In this document: piece by piece, positions 43,930-55,889 of the stretch
Position numbering within the stretch: position 1 is the stretch's first letter
Layout of the letters: each line of letters begins with the position of its first letter
DNA from: Agriotes lineatus
Taxonomy: Eukaryota > Arthropoda > Insecta > Coleoptera > Elateridae
Assembly: GCA_940337035.1 (NCBI GenBank)
Contig: CALNHX010003647.1
Coordinates: 1 to 64,000, forward strand
DNA: 64,000 nt
Direction: 5' to 3'
Notes under the pieces: model-generated
Databases searched by the model: none
Told to the model about the DNA's origin: nothing
The model's input: the letters and a program-made list of their open reading frames with translations, nothing else
Position numbers and translations under genes: made by a program

Positions 43930-44190
43930 TGCGATTTTCTTCAAAAGCTTGCTGTCGCATCTACATAGTACACAAAACTTATATATGAAGCTTCAACGCC
44001 ATACCTCTTTTAGTTTTTAGATATTCTGTTCACAGACAGACAGACATATACATAGACAGACACACACACAGACCAATGAACAAAAATATTCAGGTTCAGG
44101 AGACTCTAAAACGTGAAGATCTGTTCAAAACTCAATTTCGAGTTTTTGGGGTGAATCCAATATTTTCTTTATCGTAAAAGGAAGTAAAAA
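43930..44190 (-). repeat. Dispersed repeat family C, reverse copy
   Basis: It runs from CTTCAAAAGCTTGCTGTCGC through AACGCCATACCTCTTTTAG and a CAGACAGACAGACA tract to GTAAAAGGAAGTAAAAA, the reverse complement of 53491-53770. Confidence 0.75.
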
Positions 44191-44200
44191 AATGCGTGCA

Positions 44201-47039
44201 CTGTAGAGGCACCTAGACGGAGTGTTAAATAAAAAGTACTTTATTTAACTTAAAACACTTGTTGTTCTTTGGAATATACTTTCCATCTGAACACTAATTC
44301 CCTTTCTGGACTTTGATTGGGATCTTTGGGATTTAAATTTAGTTCGTAGTCCTGAAAGCACTTTTGATCCTGGGACTTGGTAATCCTAGTCGGTAGCCAG
44401 CGCTTTTGCCGGCTTACAAATAAGCATATTTTTGATTGACGGATTACCTTAAGGAGGGACCTTTTAATGCCGTTTTACACCGATTGAATTGCTAAAATAA
44501 TCAATTCCCGAACAAGTTGCAGCTATTCCGGCTAGTATATGTTGTTCACAGCATACTAGTGCTTGTTGAAGAACAAAATTCAGCGTTGCTTCAGGAATAC
44601 GAATGTGCTTTTGTTTTGCGTAAATATTAGTTTTAAAGAAAATGTCAGCCATTTCAGAGTAAATGCCTTTTGAAAAACCCTATATTTAAATCCCCGTAGA
44701 AACTTTTTTACTGTCAATTTGGGCACACAGTTATAGTGCGCAACCTGTAGAGAAATAAATCAGATGATTTGAAGCTATTCAGTATAAAAATCTCTGGAGT
44801 GTAGTGTTCTAATCGGAACCATAGCTTCCTTCTTATTCTGTTCAATTCATGGACGATGTTATTATATATTTCATTATTATTTATTGAATGTGTTTACACC
44901 AGCAAAAACCGCAAAACACAAAGAAATCTTATTATCGATTATTTTGCTAGTAATCGCCGGTAGAAATTACCAAAGCTGTAGGTGTCGAAAATTATACGCT
45001 ACGGACCAAGAATGAAGAACAGGAAGTGCGGCGGATCCTTGAAACCGGCGTGGCGGCGGTACTAATAATTGGGCAGCACACGAAAAGACGTTCCCTTCAC
45101 ACATGGGCCTGCGTTCGAATTCGGAGGAAAAAGCGCAGTATCGCGAAATCGTCGCCATGGAAACCAGAACGAGCCCATTATTTTCCTAAGAACTAAATTA
45201 AGGCGGCAAATTAAGACGCTAAAACTATTTCCTCAATCCTACTACGGATAGTGAATCTCGTCGCATAATAGTCTGCTGCGACGTGATGCAATACTTAAGG
45301 AGCACACGACCCAATTCACGTTAGTTTCTAGGCTCGCTCGCGCCTTGCGCGGTTTTGCTTCACGCGGCGCGACCGCCGCCGAAACGGCCGCGCCGAGAAG
45401 GACAGCCTGTGCCGCGGTGCGCCCGGAAAACGGCAGAAATCGCACGTCGTGGGACCCGTTCGGCCTACTAAACGAAAGTGAAATCGAGGTTAGGTTTGCA
45501 CTTTCACTTGTGCACGTCTAGTCCGGCAGCGGCCAATCCGAGCGCGATTTGTGATGTATTTTGTCGGTTTGAATAAACCGAGGCATGGCCTACTTCGAGG
45601 AGAATCAGGCTCTGAAGAATTCGCTTTTTCGCCGCGTTGAATCACCCGGTTTCCATTCGTTATGGAGAAGTTACGCAGCTGACGCAACGGCGCGTTTTTA
45701 TCTCGTCGGAAACGGAAGGCAACTCCCTGGACGAGGAACCTGCTGTATGCGAATCTACGGCAAGGATACAATGGGTTGGACGACCCGAAGCTTCAATCTG
45801 ATTTGAGTGGTCCATTTTCAGTCATCATAACATCCTTATTAAAAGTTGCAGGTAGTTTAAATGTATAGTTTGGCCCATTATATTTTCTCTTTTCTTTTGT
45901 TGAATAGTCACTTAAACGTTATCTTTCCACCTTCTATAATCATTTTCCATTCTCACAATTCGTGTTCTATTCTTCATATATGATTATCCCATTTTCTTCT
46001 CAGTGGTCGAACCACTCTGTTATTGATTACTTACTGTGTCCTTTCTGGTTCTGTTAATATTGTAGGCGTATTACCTCGGGACTGAACTTAAATCGGTCCT
46101 TATGCACACATTTACAGGCTGGTGACTCATCAAATATTTTATACCGTTCCTTCGGTCTGAGGGTTGTGGACCAGAAATACGACACCGGGAAGGCAAGGCG
46201 ATTAGCGGTCCATTTTATGTAATATGAGGTCACACACGCTCTTTTGCAAGCATAAACCGCGGTACTCCCACGCAGCATCTAGTACAATATCTTCATCAGG
46301 GATGATCTTCAGGTGCACTTACGATGGTCTACCTGTACTACAACTATGATAACTGATGCTTAGCGCATCTAGCGCCCATTAGCCGACTGATAACTAGACC
46401 AATGTGCTCCAACTCATGTTAGTGTGAATTGCAACTGCAGTTGCCGCCCCCGCAGAAGATCAACTTCATAAAGCATTTGTAGGAAATGAGCATCCCATGG
46501 CTAGCCAAGTGCGCTCCTGGATTACTAATAATAATTGATTATCAGGTCAAGGGTTAGTTATTCCCAAGTAAAATAGTGCACTATATGAGGGACCGATTGC
46601 GCATCAACCAAACAATAAAGTACTGAGTAACGACCCAAACATCAAAGCCCTCTACACTCAATGCAGTAATATCAACAATAACAGTTTCCACCTCAGCTGC
46701 ACTATGGAGCTACATACAACATCCATTGCAAAGCTATATTCCAGTAATAACATCTATTACAAACCTTATTATTTCATCCTTTCGATTAATCCACGTAATT
46801 ACCACAATTAAAACTTAAAAAATCGCATAAAAGCTTTTGCAGTGAAATGCCACCTTCTTTGGTATCAAATTTCACATTCAAACGTACACGAGCTCCAGCA
46901 CCAACTCACCTCCGCACCCCGAGATTTTAACAACCACCGCCGACCCCTTAAAATAACTTTCCGTTTGGTTCCATAGAAGTATTTAGAACGTAATATATTG
47001 AAGCTGTTGATTTATTCAAAGGCTTATAATAATGAAAAT
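44201..47039. other. Unassigned; GC-rich island about 44990-45780
   Basis: Between about 44990 and 45780 GC content and CpG frequency rise markedly, for example CGCGGCGCGACCGCCGCCGA near 45363, unlike the flanks. An ATG-started 73-codon frame at 45585-45806 lies here but resembles nothing I know. A CpG-rich host promoter or first exon is possible. The rest (44201-44990 and 45810-47039) shows nothing supportable. Confidence 0.4.
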
Positions 47040-47465
47040 GCCGAGAGACTGCAATATTTACAAACACAACAATATTCTTTATCTACGACAGTGTGTAAAA
47101 TTGCCCTTTAGTTCCCAGTTTGAAGTTTGTAAAACGACTGTTTAATAACATGTTTTCATTAGTTTACGTTGTCAGCAGTAACGTATTTAAAAGATTTCAT
47201 TAGGCACGTTGTGAGTAGCAACGTGTTTTAAAATTTTTAAAACACGCAAAATTACGACCGGTTGCTGGTAATACTAATTTACATTAATTTTTTTTCATAT
47301 TTACCGTGTTTTCTAGATTCTATCGTAGATAAAATATTGTACGATACACGTGCGTAAAGCATCTTTAGTCACTCGCGGGGCTTAAAACGCTCGCTCACTC
47401 GCGTTTTAACTCTATCCCAATCGTGCCTAAAGAGTAGCTTTACGCACTTGCTTCGTAAATTACTA
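47040..47465. repeat. Partial copy of the 31.2-32.7 kb foldback family
   Basis: It shares GTAGATAAAATATTGTACGA, GTGCGTAAAGCATCTTTAGT and ACGCTCGCTCACTCG with the inner arms at 31.8 and 32.1 kb, and AAAACATGTTATTAAACAGT-type words (in reverse) with its spacer. Confidence 0.75.
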
Positions 47466-48095
47466 TTATCACCATCATCATCCCCCCGCTTTACCATGTA
47501 CACTGTTAGACGTAAACCTCCACTAAAGTTTTTCAGTTCTTTCATGCTTTCTTCTTATTTATTTTAGGGACGTTCCTGTTTATTCTGCCTCTATTCTATG
47601 TAGGACGAGAACCAACTTTGAACCCATCTCTTAATTGGTCGTCCTGGTGATCTTTGTTTACAAGAGAGGAAATAAAATTTATTCGAGGGGGAACAAATGC
47701 CACTAGCAGCTTTTGAAATGATCTGGGGAGAGAGAAAAGAACAAGATATTGGGAAGTGACAGTAACAGCACCGATCTGTAAAAAGGAGTTGGTGTTGTGT
47801 TTCACCTATTTTGACTATTCGATCGTCATGCAATCTGGTCATTCCATTTCTTTTTCCTTTTCTTTGTCCACTTAATCACGTCGTCAGCATTGCAACGTTC
47901 TCATATTGATACATTTGTTTGTCAATCTCGTATAGATGTGTTCAATATAATTTATAGTAATTTTATTTTTTATTTTTATACCGTATTTTGCAGCAAATCG
48001 GTGTTTTAGAAATTGCCATTGATTTTGTTGTTCCCTAGATATATGATACATGTTATATGTTTCTCCATAAACTGTGCTTCTTACGAAAAACCACT
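47466..48095. other. Unassigned spacer
   Basis: No supported gene. Confidence 0.45.
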
Positions 48096-48390
48096 TCCGC
48101 TTTCCCGATTTTAACCAAAAGTTCTGGAATTTCCGAATTTATATTAAAAACGAAGATATAGATGTTCAGGTCGATCAATTAAACCGCCGGGGCTGTAGAG
48201 AGGACACAGACAGACTCGCAGACTTATAGACTCAAAGACTGACAAACTCATAGGCAGAAATCACTTCGGAAACCACTTTTCCTGAATCAGAAGACACGAA
48301 AATCGATATTTCCACAAAAATTTCGAATTCGAAAAAATCAAGATTCTTGTATATTATTTTACGAATTAAAAGAAAAATACCTTAACGCAA
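48096..48390. repeat. Dispersed repeat family D, copy 1
   Basis: It shares CGATTTTAACC...TTTATATT, GATCAATTAAACC and CACGAAAATCGATATTTCC-like words with 58435-58735, including a degenerate CAGACTCGCAGACTTATAGA run. Confidence 0.65.
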
Positions 48391-49239
48391 ACATAAACAG
48401 CGCAAGGTACTTAGAAAATACAGATACAAATCACTAATACATCAATACATAAATCAATGGTAAATCAGTATAAACAGTAAAATGTAAAAGTTGTAATCTC
48501 GTAAACTTAGTCACACTAATACATTTTGAATTGCGGCAAAATACTTACTTAAATTAAAGCAAGATTGTGACTTAGCTGTTCAATCCAGCGTTCTACGAAA
48601 CCGAAGTCCAAAAGAGGGCCAAAATCGCAACTAGAAATTTCAATCGAGAAATCCATACTCAAATTCCGTAAATCCATAAAACTCCAATGCAAAGTTCCAT
48701 AAATACACCGAAAATCCATAACTATGAACATCCGTAAATACGAACAATATCCCTGTAATAATAAGACGCAATTAGAGTACAGACGTTGAGCCCATTCGGA
48801 AAAACTCACTTCAGGTACGGTACGATTTTCAAACTTTACAAAGTACAGTGTAACTCTTTACTTCATTTCAAGGTTGTCTCTGGAATCGGGATGCCCATCT
48901 AGATATCTAAATGCCTAAAACCCATGTATCATCAAGACACTTGTTGGTGTATCATATATTGCGTTTTTATTTTACTTTTTTGCGTGTTGTATGTGTTATT
49001 TCTTTCTTTCCTCACCATCTTAAAAAATATATTAATTTAAGGAACTTTTAATGTACATACAGCGATTAGGTTGACCAAATTGTGCCAGCTGTGATCGTGG
49101 TTTTTTTCTTTTGATGTTAAAAGTTTTTTACCAGTGGTTCAGTTATTTTTATTATGATTTAAAAAGATACAGTGGTTAGGTTTGGCTAACCTGATTTGTT
49201 GTTAACATTAATTTATTTAAGTTTATAATTGCATATGTT
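48391..49239. other. Unassigned spacer
   Basis: No supported gene. Confidence 0.45.
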
Positions 49240-49414
49240 GTTTCTTAGGTGATGGAGAGGTGACTTTCCGGGTGTCCCCTGCTTCAGAGTTAGGTCATAC
49301 CGGAGCGGATGGATGACCGAGAGCCATCTATGTAGATATTTATATTTATATGTATATTATTATTTTTTTATATGCTCGGACCTGTAATTGGTTTCCTGTA
49401 ACTATTTGTCGCAG

Positions 49415-49447
<33 letters not shown>

Positions 49448-49448
49448 A
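49240..49448 (+). repeat. LINE-like 3' end with TAAA tail
   Basis: AGGTGATGGAGAGGTGACTT through ATGCTCGGACCTGTAATTGG ends in GTCGCAGG followed by a (TAAA)n tract at about 49417-49447. This layout is typical of the 3' end of a non-LTR retrotransposon. There is no coding part. Confidence 0.55.
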
Positions 49449-50354
49449 CTTAAAAGTATGTTGTACCTAGTTACTTTTACGAAGTAACTTGTAACTGTTA
49501 CTTTAGAAAAGTGACTTTAGTTAGAAAATGTAACTTCAGTTACAAAAAGTAACTTAAGTTACAAAAATTTATCTTAAATGCTGTCTTGTCACAATTATGA
49601 ATTAATAGTTATTTTTAAAATTTCATTTAGAATAGTAGGCTCTTTTTAATGAATTTCGCTGTGTGAAGTGCCACTTTTTTTCACTAAGTGAAAAAAAGTG
49701 ACACTTTGCTTTTAATTTCGGAATGAACGATTTTAAACAGACGTTTCCTTAGTTACCATAACTGACCAACGTACTTGACTAAAATGAAGGCAAATACAAT
49801 TCTATACAAAATAGGCTTGGATTTGAATATTTAATGAAATTTTTAAAAATCTTATAGACAACTCGTGTTAGCGTGCTTATTTTTCACGCGTGTGGAATAC
49901 TAAACTCTGCTGCGCTTCGTTTAATAACCCTCCACACTTGTGAAAAAAGTTGCACTTCTAACACTTGTGGTCTAAATAACTATTAGACCACAAGTTTTTG
50001 AAATATTTTCATTTCTATTACTATTATGTACTTATAAACTAGTTGATTTACTAATGTTTCGCCAGCTCCAGGTTCCAGCTATAGCATATATAGCCTAACT
50101 ATATAGGATAATAGGATATGATATGCTTTATTGTTTGGACTTTTGTCTATTACAGCTATTTTATCTACAGTTTGGTGTTTTATTTTATTATATGATCCTC
50201 GGTTGCTCTTTTATTTTAGCATGTTTTGGCGATGCAAAGGAGATCCTCATTTTTTCATTTTGAATCCTTTTGGTTTAATTTAAATAAGAAGTAACTTAGA
50301 AACGGTAAGTTACTTTTTAAAAGTAACTAAGTTACTTTAGGCACTTAGACACTT
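49449..50354. repeat. GTAACTT-rich sequence at both ends of a 0.9-kb stretch
   Basis: Reiterated GTAACTT/AAGTTAC words at 49470-49565 recur at 50288-50345, as if bounding a MITE-like element. Between them a symmetrical CACTTTTTTTCACTAAGTGAAAAAAAGTG hairpin lies near 49670 (about 30 bp). No gene is seen. Confidence 0.4.
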
Positions 50355-50745
50355 TTTTACTTCCTTTTACGATACATGAAGTATTGGATTTACCTCAAAA
50401 ATTCGAAATTGAGTTTTCAACAGATCTTCACGTTTTAGAGTCCCCTGAACCCAAAAAACTTATTTTTCTTCATTGGTCTGTGTGTCTATGAATAGAATAT
50501 CTCAGAAACGAAAAGAGCTAGGGCGTTGGAACTTCATATATAAGTTTTGTGTACTATCTAGATGCGACAGCAAACGGAAAGTATGGTGTTTACTCTTGTG
50601 ATTTTTCAGTTTCTTTCGATATTTTGAAAAACGGCTCTTAAAGATTTTTTTCAAACTTTACATTTTTATTACATTTTTAATGTGTATTGATGTGAGATAG
50701 GTGATTTTCCAGTTGAATACCTCTAAAATGAGTTTCTTTTGTTTT
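50355..50745 (+). repeat. Dispersed repeat family C copy
   Basis: It starts TTTACTTCCTTTTACGATAC and contains CAGATCTTCACGTTTTAGAG and GTGATTTTCCAGTTGAATAC. Best matches here are 53491-53930 and the reverse copies at 42.8-44.2 kb. Confidence 0.75.
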
Positions 50746-50910
50746 GTAATTTCTATTTTTTTCAAAAGCTTAAAAATAAAAAATCAAATTTTTGGTTAAT
50801 TATAAGATCACTGTAAAAATAAGTGCGCCTGTATCACACCAGATTTTTTTCTATAAAAATGACCTACAAATTTATTTGCAATTAATTAATGGACTCACAC
50901 TTCGGGTATT

Positions 50911-50916
<6 letters not shown>

Positions 50917-50945
<29 letters not shown>
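50917..50945. repeat. AT microsatellite
   Basis: A run of alternating A and T of about 28 bp. Confidence 0.9.
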
Positions 50946-50946
<1 letters not shown>

Positions 50947-50975
50947 GTTTGGTATTTTCGACCGTCTCAATAGTA

Positions 50976-51371
50976 AGTAGGAAAGGGGTGAGTTGTCGGG
51001 TTATCGGTCTGGTGATTAAAGAAAAGACTATTTAGTCATGTCCAAGCTTTCGAAATTTATTTTAATTTCTTCATCAGGGATATCTACAAAAAGCATGTGC
51101 TGGATATTTGAGGTTATGTTATTCTTTTAGATGGTACTTACAACAAAAATCTTAGTAACAATTATACTGGTCTATGTTGACCAGTATAATTGTTACTAAG
51201 ATTTTTGTTGTAAGTACCATCTAAAAGAATAACATAACCTCAAATATCCAGCACATGCTTTTTGTAGATATCCCTGATGAAGAAATTAAAATAAATTTCG
51301 AAAGCTTGGACATGACTAAATAGTCTTTTCTTTAATCACCAGACCGATAACCCGACAACTCACCCCTTTCC

Positions 51372-51375
<4 letters not shown>
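50976..51375. repeat. Near-perfect 400-bp palindrome
   Basis: The left arm 50976-51172 and right arm 51179-51375 are complementary base for base as far as I can follow, around a centre of only six bases (TATGTT, 51173-51178). The arms carry CTGATGAAGAAATTAAAATA next to TTTCGAAAGC, a Penelope-end-like layout. AT microsatellites lie just outside on both sides. It may be a head-to-head element end, or an assembly or cloning artefact. Confidence 0.9.

Positions 51376-51407
<32 letters not shown>
51376..51407. repeat. AT microsatellite
   Basis: Alternating A and T of about 30 bp, abutting both the palindrome and the 3' end of the LINE relic. Confidence 0.9.
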
Positions 51408-51409
<2 letters not shown>

Positions 51410-51960
51410 GGCCTTTGCCGCTTCTCTCGCATCTCAACTTCCACTGTATCCTATTCTGTCAGTCTCCTTCATGGAGTCCTCTGGCTTCCATATTATGTTC
51501 TACGTCGGCTTTCCAGCTTCTCGGTGGCCTTCCTCTTTTCCTCCGTTCTGGTGGCGTCCATTTTAGTACCTTTTTTGGCCACCTGCTGTCGTCCATGTGT
51601 TGGAGATGCCCATACCACGTTAGTCGTTTGCATTCAATAGTATCCAAAATGCTTTGCTCTACCTTCATGATCTCACGTATCCTGTCGTTCCTAATGTGGT
51701 CCAGTAGTTGCACTCCTTCGCCAGAAATCCATTTCAAGGGATAGTAGTTTTTGACTATCTTTTTTGTTAATTTCCCATGTCTCGGAACCATATGTGCTAA
51801 TACTCTGCACGATCGTTTTGTATAAGGTGGTCTTAGTTTTGCTGTCGATATTTTTACTCCAAAGCAGTGAATTTAATTGGCGGATTGTTCTTCTTCCTTG
51901 TCCTATTTTATTTGAGATATCTTTACTGTTTCTTCCATTTGACGAAAGAGTTACGCCCAA
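51408..51960 (-). pseudogene. Non-LTR retrotransposon reverse transcriptase, C-terminal relic
   Basis: The minus strand reads LGVTLSS-type sequence followed by QLNSLLWSKNIDSKTKTTLY and YGSETWEINKKDSQKLLSLE at 51691-51957. After a frame change it reads RNDRIREIMKVEQSILDTIE, RLTWYGHLQHM and RRKRGRPPRSWKADVE at 51459-51740. This is the thumb and C-terminal region of LINE reverse transcriptases. A stop sits just after the GLHEGD segment. The 5' part is missing. The AT microsatellite forms the tail. Confidence 0.8.
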
Positions 51961-52688
51961 ATATTTAAATGAGGAACAGTGTTTTATTACGACGTTTTCT
52001 AAGTGAATTTGCTCTTGTCGTTCTCATCTCCTGCTATCATGTATTCTGTTTTATATTAAACTTGGAGAAAAATGTTTGAATGCCACTGTTAAAAGTGTGG
52101 ATGCCTGCTTGGTGTTTAACCGGTAGACAATGGCATTATAAGTGTATAAGTGAGGAATTATAGGATTGACAAGTAATGGTTCTGTTGCCTGAATGAATAG
52201 TTTTTAGAATACATCTGACAACACCGATGCCCATAAGCACAATGCTGCACTATATGTATGAAACAATCTGTATGTTTTCCTGGTTTAAGTTGTATTGATA
52301 GAACAAGAATTCAAAGAGTATAGAATTCCTGTATTCGTTATACAAAAATTTGATAGGATCTCACATAAACTCTCTGATATTCAGTGGCGGAATATACATA
52401 ATCGTTTTTATCTTTGGTCAGATTGTTTGTTCCACAAAATCATTTTATTTTAGACTCCGTCATATCTTACTTGTAAGATTTCTTCTCGTACACAATATCA
52501 ACATCAGAAACAATAGTAATTTATGTACCTAGGCGGGAAAATCATTTTCCTGCCGTGGTTCACAAAGTATTTTTTATCCTACACCACAAAAATAGAATGG
52601 AAGATAAGAAAATTTATTACAAAAACGAATACAATTTAGAGACTTAATTGTTTAACTTGTTAAAATGAAAGATGGGATTATTAATTGT
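51961..52688. other. Unassigned spacer
   Basis: No supported gene. Confidence 0.45.
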
Positions 52689-53147
52689 TCAATTTGAAAT
52701 CGAACTGCCTCGTTGGAATAAATTGGACAATTGAATTTGTTCTGGGGCGGTTGAAAGATATAAATCTTTGTTTGTAACTTCTGAGTAATCATGATTGGGA
52801 AGAGGTATTTCTACGGTTCTAATTTCATCTTGTACCTTATCTGCAGTTAAAATTTTTTTAGCAAGGAAAATTTTATTTTGGAGAAAATCCTCAATATAGC
52901 CTTCTGCTACACTTGTAGATTTCCATCCTCCATGTCTTTTTAGAGCTAATTTGTCTGCCCCTGAATCGGCAAGAAGTGTGGCTGACGTTCTTCTAAGGCA
53001 ATGACCAGTATATTCATTGTTATTCGGTAAATTTAAATACTTAGCTATTTTAGCAGGCAATGCACCAATAGTATCATGACCAACATTTTGATTTTGAGCT
53101 GCACACTTACCGGCGACATATTTAACAAATAATCGTCGTGAATTCAT
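52689..53147 (-). CDS. Crypton-type tyrosine recombinase, C-terminal fragment
   Basis: This 152-codon open frame carries the catalytic half of a tyrosine recombinase: H49 and R52 in the GHCLRRTSA box, H72 in KRHGGWKS and nucleophile Y84 in AEGYIED. The first catalytic Arg region and the N-terminal DNA-binding domain are absent. The frame is open to its start at 53147, where a CTAG just upstream could be a splice acceptor, so it may be a last exon. It is related to the broken copy at 62-960 but better kept. Crypton DNA transposons, or genes domesticated from them, encode such proteins. I could not find upstream exons, so whether it is expressed is open. Confidence 0.7.
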   Translation of the reverse strand: MNSRRLFVKYVAGKCAAQNQNVGHDTIGALPAKIAKYLNLPNNNEYTGHCLRRTSATLLADSGADKLALKRHGGWKSTSVAEGYIEDFLQNKIFLAKKILTADKVQDEIRTVEIPLPNHDYSEVTNKDLYLSTAPEQIQLSNLFQRGSSISN

Positions 53148-53490
53148 ATTCCTAGGCCGTAAATTGAAGTATTTTTGCAGATTGATATAATGTTAACTGA
53201 GTTTTCTTTTTTCGTATTGCAAACAGTGAATGTGCGCTGCTTATTAGTTTTTGTGTCCGATATATGTATTATTAAGATGTCATCTTTATCTTATATTATC
53301 GATCGTCATATTCGTCAGTTAACACGCACCAGAAATTCCAATTATCAATACCACCTAAAACAATCATACTGTCTTACGTATGATAAATAAAATAATAAAA
53401 TAATTTTTGGTTACCTTTGCCATTAAATATATTTCGTCCGGAGCTTCTATGAGGAATTTCCTAATTTCTTGCTGGGTAAAGGTCTTCGAT
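53148..53490. other. Unassigned, upstream of the recombinase fragment
   Basis: No further recombinase segment is readable here on the minus strand. Confidence 0.45.
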
Positions 53491-53930
53491 TTTTTACTTC
53501 CTTTTACAATAAAGGAAGTATTGGATTCACCCCAAAAATTCGAAATTGCGTTTTCAACAGATCTTCACGTTTTAGAGTCCCCTGAACCCAAAAAACATTT
53601 TTTTTTCATTGGTCTGTCTCTCTGTCTGTCTGTCTGTCTGTGAACAGAATATCTAAAAAACGAAAAGAGGTATGGCGTTGAAACTTCATGTATAAGTTTT
53701 GTGTACTATGTAGATTCGACAGCAAGCTTTTGAAGAAAATCGCATAACCGGAAGTTGATGTTTACTCATGTGATTTTTTAGTTTTTTTCGATTTTTTCAA
53801 AAATGGCTCTAACGATTTTTTCAAACTTCACATTTTTATTACATTTTTAATGTGTATTGAAAGTGAGGTAGGTGATTTTCCAGTTCAATACTTCTAAAAT
53901 GGGTTTCTTTTGTTTTTTTTTCTATTTTTT
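53491..53930 (+). repeat. Dispersed repeat family C, fullest copy
   Basis: It runs from TTTACTTCCTTTTACAATAA through CAGATCTTCACGTTTTAGAG and a CTGTCTGTCTG tract to GTGATTTTCCAGTTCAATAC. It is the reference for the partial copies listed elsewhere. No coding content. Confidence 0.75.
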
Positions 53931-54145
53931 TATTAACTCCTATTTTAAATAGAACACCCGGTATATTATTACATTTTTGAATGTAGCTTAAAATTCTAGA
54001 GAAAATTTGTCTCTTCACCTAACGCCCTATTCTGTACCGTTTTTGTAGAATTTGTAATTTTGAAAATGTTTGCCAAATGCTTAAAATTTTAAAATCACGT
54101 TTAAAATTTAACAATAATAAACAGGCAATTGATGAACTACCAGTA

Positions 54146-54535
54146 ATAGTAATTTATTATACAAGACGATAAAGTTAAATTTTATCCACGAGTGAATCGT
54201 TTAACGTCGAGACGAAGTCGAGACGTTAATGATTCAAGAGTGGATAGAAATAACTTTATCGTCGTGTATAATACAATATTTTTTTCTATAGCAAGAACTT
54301 TAACCATTTCAAAAGAAAATAATGACAGTCAATCACATTTCAAAATTTCAGTAGCTAGATTGGGTTGCTACGATAATACGAAGCTGTCATATTTAATTTA
54401 AACAAAAGTTAGAAAATTAAATTACTTTATCTATCCTTGATGTTAAAGTGCTACTTTATCTACCCTTGCTGTTAAAGTAAAACTTGACCTTTTGTTTTGA
54501 GTTGATAAAAGTACACTTTAACATGTGCTATAGAA
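54146..54535. repeat. MITE family B, uninterrupted copy
   Basis: It runs from TAGTAATTTATTATACAAGA to AACATGTGCTATAGAAAAAA. It shows the empty target site TTGCTACGATAATACG at about 54365, occupied by the hAT-like element in the copy at 32.9-34.9 kb. Confidence 0.8.
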
Positions 54536-54816
54536 AAAACCATATATTTAATATCTACTATATTGCTAGCCGCTATAAGTGGGGAGGTCACCACGTAAGT
54601 GAGACAGACAACCAACTCTTCGATGTATTTGGTGAGCTGTGCGCAAGCGCGTCGTCCGCGCGGTGGGAAAGTGGTCAAGTTTAAAATTCGCGTCTAAAGG
54701 CGGAGTTTGAATTCTCAGGCATGCGCACGAGACTCGTAGTACTCATAGTGAGACTATGTCGGCGCCGTAATGTTTTCGCGCGTTCCCAGCCCTACTAGCA
54801 ATACAGTAGTAGAAAT

Positions 54817-55072
54817 ATCGAGAGATTAAAAAAAAACTGTTCCCCAGCGGGCTGTGGAAATTCAACGTACGAATAATATGTTGGTGACACTGTACGTCAA
54901 TGTCAAATTCGAGGTTAGCAGGTTAGGATTTGCGTCATTTTGTGTCATAACTGACGGAAAACCTAACCTGATAACGTCGAATTTGACATTGACGTACAGT
55001 GTCACCAACATATTATTCGTACGTTGAATTTCCACAGCCCGCTGAGGAACAGGTTTTTTTGGATCTCTCGAT
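54817..55072. repeat. Foldback MITE, family A copy 3
   Basis: TATCGAGAGATTAAAAAAAA at the left and GGATCTCTCGATATA at the right enclose near-perfect inverted arms (ATGTTGGTGACACTGTACGT and its complement). Short frames over it are by-products. Confidence 0.85.
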
Positions 55073-55597
55073 ATATATAGTAAACAATAGTAAAGGCCTC
55101 CTCGATTAGGATGCTTGTCATTTATTTTCACGCCTAGCCGCGAAACGTCACCTGGAGAAATATTTTCGCGGCTAGCCGTGCAAACTTATACTTTCGCGCG
55201 TCTGTAGAGATGCGAAAAGCGGATTTTCATGCAGTGTAGGATAAAAAGGAATGATCACGCCCCCGAAACACACAACTGCCCTTTTTGGATGTTCATTTTC
55301 ATTTAACATTTATAAAATGTACAACTCTACCCGAATCGTTAAAATACATGTCAACTGAATCATTTCAAAGAAATCTTACGAAAATATTGTTTACTCGTCA
55401 AGAACTGACTAACTGTGCGGCTTTGTACTGACTAGTGTTTTGTTGTTTTGGGTATCTTCTATTTAGTTTTTAGTATAGATTTTTGTTAGGATTAGTGCTT
55501 CACATTCATTGCAATAATTTTATCTTTTATCAAAGAGCATTATATGCTCTTTGCTTTTATGTAATTTTATATTATTCTTTGTGTTAGTAAACTCTAA
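55073..55597. other. Unassigned spacer with a small hairpin
   Basis: A hairpin with CACGCCTAGCCGCGAAA against TTTTCGCGGCTAGCCGTG lies at about 55129-55186. No gene is supported. Confidence 0.5.
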
Positions 55598-55886
55598 AAA
55601 TAGTAATTTATTATACAAGACGATAGATTTAAATTGTATCGACGAGTGATAACTTAATAATCGTCGTGTATAATACAATTTTTTTTTCTATAGCAAGAAC
55701 TTTAACAATTTCAAAAGAAAATAAGGAAAGTCAATCACATTTTAAAACCTCAGTGGCTAGATGGGGTTGATGTTAAAGTGCTACTTTATCTACTCTAGTA
55801 TTACTTTATCCACCCTTGAGGTTAAAGTGCTACTTGATCTTTTATTTTGAGTTGAGAAAGTAGCACTTTAACATCTGCTATAGAAA
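55598..55886. repeat. MITE family B, shortened copy
   Basis: It starts TAGTAATTTATTATACAAGA and ends AACATCTGCTATAGAAAAAT; the GACGAAGTCGAGACG core present in the other copies is deleted. Confidence 0.75.
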
Positions 55887-55889
55887 AAT

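Noticed and set aside
45585..45806. ATG-started 73-codon frame in the GC-rich island
   Set aside because: Short, overlapped by an equally long opposite frame, and with no recognisable motif. High GC alone lengthens open frames.
54862..55131. 89-codon minus-strand frame
   Set aside because: It lies over the arms of foldback MITE family A.
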